Positions 58,201 to 64,000 of a DNA stretch of 64,000 nucleotides are shown in pieces. The stretch comes from Planctomycetota bacterium (GTDB lineage: Bacteria > Planctomycetota > Phycisphaerae > UBA1845 > UTPLA1): contig JADJRI010000011.1 of NCBI GenBank assembly GCA_016712275.1, forward strand, positions 76,655 to 140,654. Direction: 5' to 3'. The translations under genes and the position numbers were made by a program. How positions within the stretch are numbered: position 1 is the first letter of the stretch; the number at the start of each line of letters is the position of its first letter. The notes under the pieces were generated by a model, which saw only the letters and a list, made by a program, of their open reading frames with translations, did not search any database and had not been told where the DNA came from.

Positions 58201-58845
58201 GCTGAAATTGAATTGGGCAAGACCCGCTCAAATTACCAGGTCTCAATCACCGCCCGCGGCATGCAGCTCGAGCGCTACGTCGCGATTCACCATCCACCCA
58301 AAACAACGACACCACACGATGAGAAGGAACCGACGGCCAGCGGCGATGTGTCCGGCAATATCGTCCTGCGGGGGCGAACCGGCAGAAATGGACACAGCGA
58401 GGGCGCCGGCGAGTTCCACATCCGGGAGGCCCGTGTCTGGAAGTTACCGATCATTCTTGCCATTTTTCAAGTCTTGAACCTGACACCCGATGAGAATGTT
58501 TTTCATGACGGCATGCTGAAATTCTATTTGTCCAATGACATTCTCACATTCAATAAAATCGACTTGCAGGGAAAGGCGATGTCCTTCATTGGCGGCGGCG
58601 TGCTCGACCTTCGAACCGACCTGCTCGACATCACCCTGCTGGCCGGCAGCCCCGTGCGCATTCAGATTCCGCTGTTATCCGAGATTCTGGAAAGTGCATC
58701 GAGAGAAATCATGGAGATTCGCCTCACCGGAACATTGACCGATCCGAAGATCGCACCCATGCCGCTCAAGAGCATTACAGCAGCAATCAAGACGCTGTTT
58801 CCCGAACCGCCTCCCTCGCTGCGTGAAACAGGCCATTCGAGATAG
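55264..58845 (+). CDS. AsmA/YhdP-like large periplasmic protein
   Basis: A 1193-residue protein with one N-terminal membrane anchor (VGVALLALLVASLGVYTL) and a long series of beta-strands, ending in a conserved AsmA C-terminal pattern (FHIREARVWKLPIILAIFQVLN, ISFIGGGVLDLRTDLLDITL, GSPVRIQIPLLSEILESASREI). Repeat motifs PYPLEDIHGAIRFNG, PFPLENLHGRLEVDGD, GFPLPLSHVNGRVIVHN recur about six times. Such bridge proteins move lipids between membranes in other bacteria. A GTG at 55173 has GAGGGG upstream, and the frame there would join at about 55250 only with a shift, so the real start is uncertain. Confidence 0.8.
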   Translation: MSIGRERVGVALLALLVASLGVYTLTTRDSAIKRRAIDFIRKSTPGGMEIHVGHAQFKMFEGITLYDVELAVPADDRLDPTARDFKSRRIFSARSLKLAHNPWLLALGKLRVERITAVQPTIYLRHNTETGLRNWQLLTVEKSEAAGSAPAFRPIITLRMARAVVVSIDGSGNRESRVEELDADVRPHPQAETGYYIEVRRYTEPIERATVIFDPGQKMVANTPFVDARTIRLQLPTPARKVFDRIRLEGEVRLTRLLYDTARDQTRDTEIVLRRVQCDVPLQMLESDDPTTQSADDPARDESLVRITDVRGSIKIVGDRISVDASGIINNSPCRIHGAFSNIESEFKNFCVDVTFEARELPMPEGKVRQRMLKKGNDLPLALREFFEDYDPHGKLDAHIHFTREPNAPGTIRTDGRVLTLGMNASTVWFPYPLEDIHGAIRFNGTKITLENLGGRHGCGTVYINAKIDVEPRYSDVVLDIKGTSVPLDIHLYDALPARYQAVLDRFSPRGMAHINARLHRPGGPDDKPRPQWIQQLSIDLLDARATILPHPFPLENLHGRLEVDGDRIRVMGLAGDSRGASMQFDGYALIRDERDIEMDMRVEAAGIQLDERYVAAMPEDVRSELAPFKPQGELDLLGTLSLRENRPSIQWALDARLRDASMCYSDFPYPLNHVEAEIEIANDHLTIKNATGRNGDARISASGEICGGENDPSTVLNLNFDAESVLLDESLADSLPAEMRNIWDLLKPQGHMRVTTGLHIRNADGRNLLAHRTVIEPIDASIVFAGFPLPLSHVNGRVIVHNNRVEILKLTGMSGDAPVSLSGEIAFDGAGAHGTLDIHGRKMRFDSVLVDALPVALRKFVRSIDAQGEFDLNLAPLTFVIDDAGESNWFFDGSMALSSANANLGFKLQQCNGRITGTGTVDKAGGLLLQSSFTAGSVIMAGWHLENLKGQIRTDETGRHLFIDDLSAAMYDGEAAGFAEIELGKTRSNYQVSITARGMQLERYVAIHHPPKTTTPHDEKEPTASGDVSGNIVLRGRTGRNGHSEGAGEFHIREARVWKLPIILAIFQVLNLTPDENVFHDGMLKFYLSNDILTFNKIDLQGKAMSFIGGGVLDLRTDLLDITLLAGSPVRIQIPLLSEILESASREIMEIRLTGTLTDPKIAPMPLKSITAAIKTLFPEPPPSLRETGHSR

Positions 58846-58928
58846 CAATTCGGGCCTCCCCGGCTCAGGGTCGCATCGATCCCGCAATTGCCCTATCATC
58901 GAATCACCCATTGGAAACATGTCAAACA

Positions 58929-61064
58929 ATGAACGAAGCTTCCTCCATATTCAAACGAGCAATGGCCGGCTTTAGAAAGCCCGCGGCACGGTGGATGCGC
59001 CTGTTCGCCATCGGCATCATCGTCGGCGTGATCGGCGGACTCTCGGCGGCTGCATTGCATCAGCTCCTGGAAATCGGCACGGAGCACGTGGTCGGGCATT
59101 TCGCAAAGAACTTAACCGGCTTGGACAACTTTCGCTTTGAATGGGCCTTGCTCCTGCTTCCCACAATCGGCGGACTGGCCTCCGGCCTCATCACGTGGCG
59201 TTTTGTCCCCACGGCCCGCGAACACGGTACCAACGCCGTGGCCCGCTCCTTTCATCATCGCATGGGAGAACTTCCCCTAAAGGGGCCGCTCGTTCGCGCC
59301 GCGGCCGTCGTCGGTGTCATTTCGTGCGGTGGATGCTGCGGCCCTGAAGGCCCGATCGCCGGGCTCGGCGCCGCGATCGGATCAAGCGTGGGTAAGTTCT
59401 TCAAGGTGTCCGCGCGAGAGCGGCGCATCATGCTCCTTGCCGGATGTGCGGCCGGTATCGGGGCCATTTTCCAATGTCCCTTGGGCGGCGCGCTTTTTGC
59501 TACCAGCATTATCTACAGTGAAGAGGAATTCGAATCAGGCGCAATGGTTCCATCGTTTGTCGCCTCGGTCATTGCCTATACGACGTTCAAGACGGTGCTG
59601 GGCGGACTCGGCAGCGGCGGATTTCTACTTTCGACCAACCTTGCCGGCGGTCTGACATTTTCGCATCCGATGGAATTGATTCCTTATGCCGTCCTGGGCC
59701 CGCTTTGCGGAATCGTTGCCGCATTTCTCGGCATGATGTTCATCAATGTGGAGGAGCGCCTGGTGCCGCGACTGCCGATTCCGGGTTGGCTCATTCCGGG
59801 AATCGGCGGGCTGGCGACCGGCGCGCTTGCGTGCATGCTCCCGCAGGTGATGGACTATCGATACGAGTTCATTCAGAACAGCATGACCGGATTCAAGCAC
59901 CACGAAGGGATTCTCAATTCCGGTTCATGGAACCTCGTCTATCTTTTCGGTGCCGTGGCCCTTGCCAAGTGCGTCGCGAATGTCTGTACGGTCGGCAGTG
60001 GCGGCGCCGGAGGAAACTTCGGCCCCTGCGTGTTCATCGGCGGGGCCGTCGGCGCATTTCTCGGCGCACTGATCGAAGCCCTCTACCCAGGGCAGATTCC
60101 CGAGAATCTGCGGCAATCGCTGATTCCGGTCGGCATCGGCGGCGTCGTCGCCGCCGCCATGCGAACCCCGGTCGCCGCCATGGTCATGGTCATGGAAATG
60201 ACCGGCAGCTACGGCCTCATCGTTCCCCTGATGCTGGTTTGCATGAGTGCGTATGTCATCGGACGAAAATGGGGCATTAACACCGAACAGGTGCCGACAT
60301 CAGCCCAATCACCCACGCATGCCGGCGATGCGATTATACACCTGCTCGAAAACTGGCATGTCGAACACATCATGGAGAGAAACTGGGGCGACACCGTCGC
60401 GCCGGACGCAACCCTGAAATCCATGATTCAGCGCGTGCGCCCCGGAACGCGACCGGTGTTTGCCGTGGTGTCCGACGCACGGCTGGTCGGCATTATTTCG
60501 CTGACCGACATTCGCCGCATCATGGAAGAGCCCGCCCTCGCAGATGCCGTTATTGCTAGCGACATGATGACGGAAAAGGTGAGCGTGCTGCTGGCCGACG
60601 ACGACGTGTATCATGCATTGAATGAATTCCGCAGAGGCAATCATCAGGTCATGCCGGTTGTCTCCCATGAGAGGATTCTGCTGGGCATGCTCTCGCGCGA
60701 ACGCATTTACGATGCGATTCGCGAGAGCCTCGCCGAGTCTCAGCGGCTCATGTTCGAAGAGCACGACGGCCTCGCCGCCATTCAGCAGGAGGGGCAGTTA
60801 CAGCAGCTTGTCATGGGCGTGACACCCATGAAGCGCGATATCATTCAGCGGCTGCTGGTCCCCATCGACGCCCTCGGCAAATCACTCCGCGAAACCGACT
60901 TCCGCCGCCGCTACGGCGCCCAAGTCATCGCCATCGAGGATGCCGACGGCCGGGTGCTCTGCCCGCCCGACCTCGATAATCCGCTGACCTCGGATCAAAG
61001 ACTGCTGGCCATCGTCTGGAACGAGCCCGCAATGGACTCCTCTCCCTCGAACGCGGGGAAGTAG
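58929..61064 (+). CDS. ClC-family chloride channel with CBS and RCK_C domains
   Basis: A 711-residue ClC protein. Helices span residues 20-450. Conserved pore loops: GCCGPEGPIAGLGAAIGS (a GREGP-like loop whose Glu is E148-like), TVGSGGAGGNFGPCVFIGG (GxFxP), and VAAAMRTPVAAMVMVMEMTG. The cytoplasmic part has two CBS domains (HIMERNWGDTVAPDATLKSM and ASDMMTEKVSVLLADDDVYHAL), then a TrkA_C/RCK_C-like domain (LLVPIDALGKSLRETDFRRRYGAQVIAI). The start ATG 58929 was chosen over TTG 58911. Likely an anion/proton exchanger or channel with nucleotide control. Confidence 0.9.
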   Translation: MNEASSIFKRAMAGFRKPAARWMRLFAIGIIVGVIGGLSAAALHQLLEIGTEHVVGHFAKNLTGLDNFRFEWALLLLPTIGGLASGLITWRFVPTAREHGTNAVARSFHHRMGELPLKGPLVRAAAVVGVISCGGCCGPEGPIAGLGAAIGSSVGKFFKVSARERRIMLLAGCAAGIGAIFQCPLGGALFATSIIYSEEEFESGAMVPSFVASVIAYTTFKTVLGGLGSGGFLLSTNLAGGLTFSHPMELIPYAVLGPLCGIVAAFLGMMFINVEERLVPRLPIPGWLIPGIGGLATGALACMLPQVMDYRYEFIQNSMTGFKHHEGILNSGSWNLVYLFGAVALAKCVANVCTVGSGGAGGNFGPCVFIGGAVGAFLGALIEALYPGQIPENLRQSLIPVGIGGVVAAAMRTPVAAMVMVMEMTGSYGLIVPLMLVCMSAYVIGRKWGINTEQVPTSAQSPTHAGDAIIHLLENWHVEHIMERNWGDTVAPDATLKSMIQRVRPGTRPVFAVVSDARLVGIISLTDIRRIMEEPALADAVIASDMMTEKVSVLLADDDVYHALNEFRRGNHQVMPVVSHERILLGMLSRERIYDAIRESLAESQRLMFEEHDGLAAIQQEGQLQQLVMGVTPMKRDIIQRLLVPIDALGKSLRETDFRRRYGAQVIAIEDADGRVLCPPDLDNPLTSDQRLLAIVWNEPAMDSSPSNAGK

Positions 61065-61365
61065 CGTCGCGTCCGTCGCCCATTCCGGACGGCCAGTCAT
61101 GAATCGGGTGGGGTCGGCCCATCTTTCTTCTCATCTGAGAGGGTGCGGTCGATCTTTCTGACCGACCATTCCGAGGCGAAGCGACTGAGTTTGAGTGGGG
61201 AAAGCATGAAGGCAGGAAGATAGACGATGGGAGGCTGACTGGCCCTGCACATACAGGTTGGCATTCAGGCTGAATGTTCAGGGGAGATTCAGCTTTTGAG
61301 AATCTGTAAGTGCCTTGTTCGTCATCGGTTAGGTTTTCTGTGATTTCTTGCTCCTGCGTTTTCAT
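60925..61365 (-). CDS. Small ORF B next to the repeat region
   Basis: ATG at 61365 has GGAG 9 bases upstream. The N-terminus MKTQEQEITENLTDDEQGTY resembles that of the next ORF upstream. The C-terminal half is antisense to the ClC gene and cannot be trusted. No family recognised. Presence of a ribosome-binding site and the paralogous N-terminus support at least a short peptide. Confidence 0.3.
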   Translation of the reverse strand: MKTQEQEITENLTDDEQGTYRFSKAESPLNIQPECQPVCAGPVSLPSSIFLPSCFPHSNSVASPRNGRSERSTAPSQMRRKMGRPHPIHDWPSGMGDGRDATSPRSRERSPLRARSRRWPAVFDPRSADYRGRAGRAPGRRHPRWR

Positions 61366-61368
61366 TCG

Positions 61369-61689
61369 TCAAACTCCACGGGGGTCATTCAGGTTGTGAT
61401 CGAGTTTCGAGTTTCGAGTTTCGAGTTTCGAGGATGCGCGGGCGGCAAAGCTTGAGTAATCTGGAAATCTGATTTGGCGAACTTGCGATCTGGTGATTTG
61501 GCAATTGGAGAACAATTGCGGATTTGGGATTCCGGATTGCGGAATCGAGATTGGGATGGGTGAAGGTCTTTCATTTTCACCGGGGTTTTCATCGGCATTT
61601 TCGCCGGCGTTGATGGAAGAGCCGTCGATGCAAGTTGCTTGTTCGTAATTGGTTAGGGCTTTCGAGTTGTTGGCGGCGGGCGTATTCAT
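61369..61689 (-). CDS. Small ORF A next to the repeat region
   Basis: ATG at 61689 with AGGAG eight bases upstream. The N-terminus MNTPAANNSKALTNYEQATC is similar to that of the downstream ORF B (xLT(N/D)xEQ(A/G)T). The rest runs through the CGAGTTT repeats (SKLETRNSKLD) and is probably low complexity. Its stop lies just before the ORF B start. Possibly a short secreted or precursor peptide pair; function unknown. Confidence 0.3.
   Translation of the reverse strand: MNTPAANNSKALTNYEQATCIDGSSINAGENADENPGENERPSPIPISIPQSGIPNPQLFSNCQITRSQVRQIRFPDYSSFAARASSKLETRNSKLDHNLNDPRGV
61401..61431. repeat. CGAGTTT heptamer tandem repeat
   Basis: Four units of CGAGTTT in succession; degenerate related 7-8 base strings (GATTTGG, GGATTGC) continue for about 150 bases to 61560. 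Confidence 0.8.
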
Positions 61690-61731
61690 CAAAAAAACTC
61701 CTGGGGTGAAAATTGTTCTTGGAGTAAGGGT

Positions 61732-61797
61732 CCGAGGGGCCAAGGGGCCAAGGGGCCAAGGGGCCGAGGGGCCGAGGGGCCGAGGGGCCAGGGGGAC
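61732..61797. repeat. CRAGGGGC octamer tandem repeat
   Basis: About eight units of CRAGGGGC (R = A or G) in order CG, CA, CA, CA, CG, CG, CG, then a CAGGGGGA end. It lies just upstream of small ORF A. Confidence 0.85.
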
Positions 61798-61965
61798 GAG
61801 TGAATGACGGGGGGCATGGGGGCCTCCGGTGGCGCGTCGCGGGCCAGCATTCAATATAGATCGAGATTTGGAAAAGGCAAGTGATATTTAGTAAATGTTT
61901 GGTACAGAATTCGCAGGGGTGCTGGTTCTTCGCAGGAAGCAATCGTACTGGCGAAATAACCACTC

Positions 61966-61986
61966 CCCAAGTGAGGTACACTTGGG
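61966..61986. promoter_or_regulatory. Palindrome upstream of the methyltransferase
   Basis: Perfect arms CCCAAGTG and CACTTGGG are separated by five bases and lie 57 bases before the methyltransferase start. Size and position resemble C-protein boxes or other operators that control restriction-modification genes; no C protein is visible. Confidence 0.5.
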
Positions 61987-62043
61987 CAGGCATGCCAATA
62001 TCCGGCTTGATGCGCTATTGAACATGCTCTACTCTTCCGCGAC

Positions 62044-64000
62044 ATGCCAACGACGGAGCACACGATCAACGATGCACTTGCCGCACAGTTACGAGAAACT
62101 AGGCGCGCGTGGCGGCCCGCTGAAGTCGTTCGTTCGGAAAACACGTCGATGCTACGCGGCAACGCAGGCCGGCCGGACATCCTGGTGATCGAGCCCAACG
62201 TCTCGCCCGTGGCTGTTGAGACGGAGCTATTGCCGGCTATGACTGTCGAGCGTGATGCGCTTAGCCGACTGGGACAACACCTGCGAGCCACTGGACGCCA
62301 AATTCTGTCTTCTATTGCCGTTCGACTTCCGACTTCCCTCTCGTCGAGGAGTGGCGCTGCTCTTGCGCGGGCTATCGCTGATGCCGCCGATATCGAGATG
62401 GCAATGTACACAGGAAGCGACCCTGAGGCATGTCAGAGGATTCCGGCAAGTGGTTGGCTTCGTGGAAGTGTTGCCGATCTGTCGGTATTGACACAATCCG
62501 CATCGGTGCCGCCGGACGTTGTCAACCTAGCCGCATTACAGCTTATTACCGGAGTAAGTGAAGCGGCAGGTCTTCTAGAAGAAATGGCGCAAACAAATCC
62601 AGGAGCCATTCATAGAATAAGCGAGGAACTAAAACAAGAAGATGGTGTACAAACTCGTCGGATGGCGGCGACCATTTTGGCAAATGCATTTGTTTTCCAT
62701 GGAAACCTTGCAGGTGGACCTGGCGCGTTGGCGGAAATCGCGACCATAGACGAGTTGAGGACACCGGCCGGAAATCTAACCAAAACTGCAGTTCTCCGAG
62801 AATGGCGGAGCATACTTCGGATTAACTATTGGCCCATCTTCGATATTGCACGTCGTATTCTTGAAGTCGTGCCTTCCGCGCACAGCGGGGCGCTTTTGGA
62901 CTGTATGGCGAGAACGGCGGATGTACTGCTAGAAAGCAGACTTATGCGTTCGCATGATCTGACCGGTGCCGTTTTTCAACAACTGATCGCTGATCGCAAA
63001 TTTCTCGCTGCTTTTTATACCATGCCGGCCTCGGCGGCCATGCTGGTCGGTCTAGCGATTACACCGAATAGACCTTTGAACGGCGATGAGTGGTCCAACG
63101 CGGATAGTGTGAGATCGCTCCGCATCGCCGACTTCGCTTGTGGAACAGGCACCTTGCTGTCGACTGCATATCAGCGTATTGGGCAGCTTCACGAATTAGC
63201 CGGTGGCGAATCAGAATCGATACATCCAGACATGATGGCAACAGCACTTGTGGGCTGCGATGTCTTGCCTGCGGCGGCTCATCTAACCGCTTCGATGCTT
63301 GCAGGAGCACATCCTACCAGACAATACACCCGAAGTTCCATTTTGACTGTAGCCTACGGAAAGCAGCCTGACGGAGATATTGCTCTCGGTTCATTGGATT
63401 TACTTGATCCGCAGGGCCACCTTGAGGTGCTTGCAATTACGGCGCGAGCCGCCGAGGGCATGGGGGAAGCCGAGCGCCATACTTGGTTCGAACTTCCGCA
63501 TGCGTCCTTCGATGTCGTCTTGATGAATCCACCATTCACCCGCGCAACGGGACACCATGAGATCAACGATGTGGGTGTACCTAATCCGATGTTTGCTGCC
63601 TTTAGTTCTACCGAAGAAGAACAGAGATTAATGTCCGCTGCCACGCGTCGATTGACAGCGCACACAACAGCTCACGGCAATGCCGGTGAAGCTTCAATCT
63701 TCCTCGCACTGGCGCATCGAAAACTCAAGGCTGGGGGCGTATTGGGCCTTGTAATGCCGCTTAGCGTATTGTCGGGCGAGGCTTGGGAAGACTCACGTTG
63801 TCTGCTAAAGGACCATTACTCCGAAATCGTAATCATTTCGATTTCAGGCCAGTCTGGACAGGAGTTATCGTTCTCGGCCGACACGCACATGGCAGAATGC
63901 TTGATTATTGCTCGAAAGAGTCAACAAACTGATACACAGAACGCAAGCTTCGTTATACTTAATGAGCGTCCTGCATCGACGTTGTTCGGGATTGCGTGCG
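62044..64000 (+). CDS. N6-adenine DNA methyltransferase, possibly with N-terminal nuclease domain (partial)
   Basis: The reading frame is open from ATG 62044 to the end of the window (652 residues; no stop). The methyltransferase part is clear: motif I IADFACGTGTLLSTAY near 63125-63170 (SAM binding) and motif IV FDVVLMNPPFTR near 63515 (NPPF), the gamma-class N6-adenine order seen in type I, IIG, BREX and DISARM enzymes. The N-terminal part has GRPDILVIEPNVSPVAVETEL, reminiscent of a PD-(D/E)XK nuclease strand pair but with ExE instead of ExK. A helical middle domain with ILANAFVFHGNL precedes. Upstream palindrome and lower GC suggest an acquired defence locus. No ribosome-binding site at 62044. 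The rest lies outside. Confidence 0.85.
   Translation, partial: MPTTEHTINDALAAQLRETRRAWRPAEVVRSENTSMLRGNAGRPDILVIEPNVSPVAVETELLPAMTVERDALSRLGQHLRATGRQILSSIAVRLPTSLSSRSGAALARAIADAADIEMAMYTGSDPEACQRIPASGWLRGSVADLSVLTQSASVPPDVVNLAALQLITGVSEAAGLLEEMAQTNPGAIHRISEELKQEDGVQTRRMAATILANAFVFHGNLAGGPGALAEIATIDELRTPAGNLTKTAVLREWRSILRINYWPIFDIARRILEVVPSAHSGALLDCMARTADVLLESRLMRSHDLTGAVFQQLIADRKFLAAFYTMPASAAMLVGLAITPNRPLNGDEWSNADSVRSLRIADFACGTGTLLSTAYQRIGQLHELAGGESESIHPDMMATALVGCDVLPAAAHLTASMLAGAHPTRQYTRSSILTVAYGKQPDGDIALGSLDLLDPQGHLEVLAITARAAEGMGEAERHTWFELPHASFDVVLMNPPFTRATGHHEINDVGVPNPMFAAFSSTEEEQRLMSAATRRLTAHTTAHGNAGEASIFLALAHRKLKAGGVLGLVMPLSVLSGEAWEDSRCLLKDHYSEIVIISISGQSGQELSFSADTHMAECLIIARKSQQTDTQNASFVILNERPASTLFGIAC

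Larger units (their letters stand above)
61690..62043. other. Gap between ORF A and the methyltransferase
   Basis: Holds the octamer repeat (61732-61797) and a palindrome (61966-61986). The DNA from 61855 on is visibly richer in A and T than the preceding 60 kb. No further gene is supported. Confidence 0.55.

Noticed and set aside
61851..62411. Minus-strand ORF overlapping the methyltransferase start
   Set aside because: It overlaps the N-terminal coding region of a well-supported gene and lacks family features or a ribosome-binding site.

Overview
The window reads as a Gram-negative, moderately GC-rich Planctomycetota chromosome, probably of the Phycisphaerae or a related lineage. The evidence is a prepilin-type protein with a C-terminal DGH motif, a PEP-CTERM protein, two families of small CxxC zinc-ribbon proteins (one with a CGYDLRG motif), a fused alpha/beta E1 dehydrogenase, and LpxB for an LPS outer membrane. 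I could not align the 16S gene, so the class is inference.

Layout. 0.1-2.1 kb: a 16S rRNA gene on the minus strand with boxA and a promoter. 2.3-9.3 kb: HD hydrolase, M1 aminopeptidase with HEAT repeats, small membrane proteins, and the glycolytic pair apgM and pyk. 9.4-12.9 kb: glycosyltransferase plus an ABC polysaccharide exporter (Wzm/Wzt-like). 13-15.4 kb: an ArsR regulator with two SRPBCC proteins. 15.6-19.6 kb: fused E1 dehydrogenase, a prepilin-like protein and its zinc-ribbon neighbour. 20-28.6 kb: Asn-rich lipoprotein, LOG protein, an Mre11/SbcD-like phosphoesterase fused to a GIY-YIG nuclease, CsgG-like lipoprotein, MFS transporter, HEAT protein, PEP-CTERM protein. 28.7-32.3 kb: potassium uptake (one TrkA/KtrA, two TrkH/KtrB). 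32.4-37.3 kb: YchF and the selenocysteine genes selB-selA. 37.6-43.9 kb: TPR protein, etfB, a cobalamin-binding/MeaB-type GTPase fusion, hypothetical proteins and a phage-like S74 lipoprotein. 44-47.8 kb: a duplicated lpxB tail, two secreted hypothetical proteins and full lpxB. 48-53.9 kb: the translation cluster rpsB-tsf-pyrH, rlmN and tilS. 53.9-61.1 kb: a GT39-like membrane transferase, an AsmA-like giant and a ClC channel. 61.1-64 kb: repeat-rich DNA with two odd small ORFs, then an N6-adenine DNA methyltransferase that runs off the window and may open a restriction or defence island.

A striking feature of the whole window is that at least fifteen genes, including housekeeping ones (pyk, apgM, selB, the E1 gene), need a 1-2 base frame correction, mostly at short homopolymers or dinucleotide repeats. 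This looks more like uncorrected indels of a long-read assembly than gene decay. Exceptions worth testing are the SRPBCC gene at 13 kb, which also has a stop codon, and the doubly broken gene at 51 kb. The window also holds several copies of small dispersed palindromic elements, one of them inside the selA coding sequence. No CRISPR array, tRNA gene, insertion sequence or complete prophage was seen.
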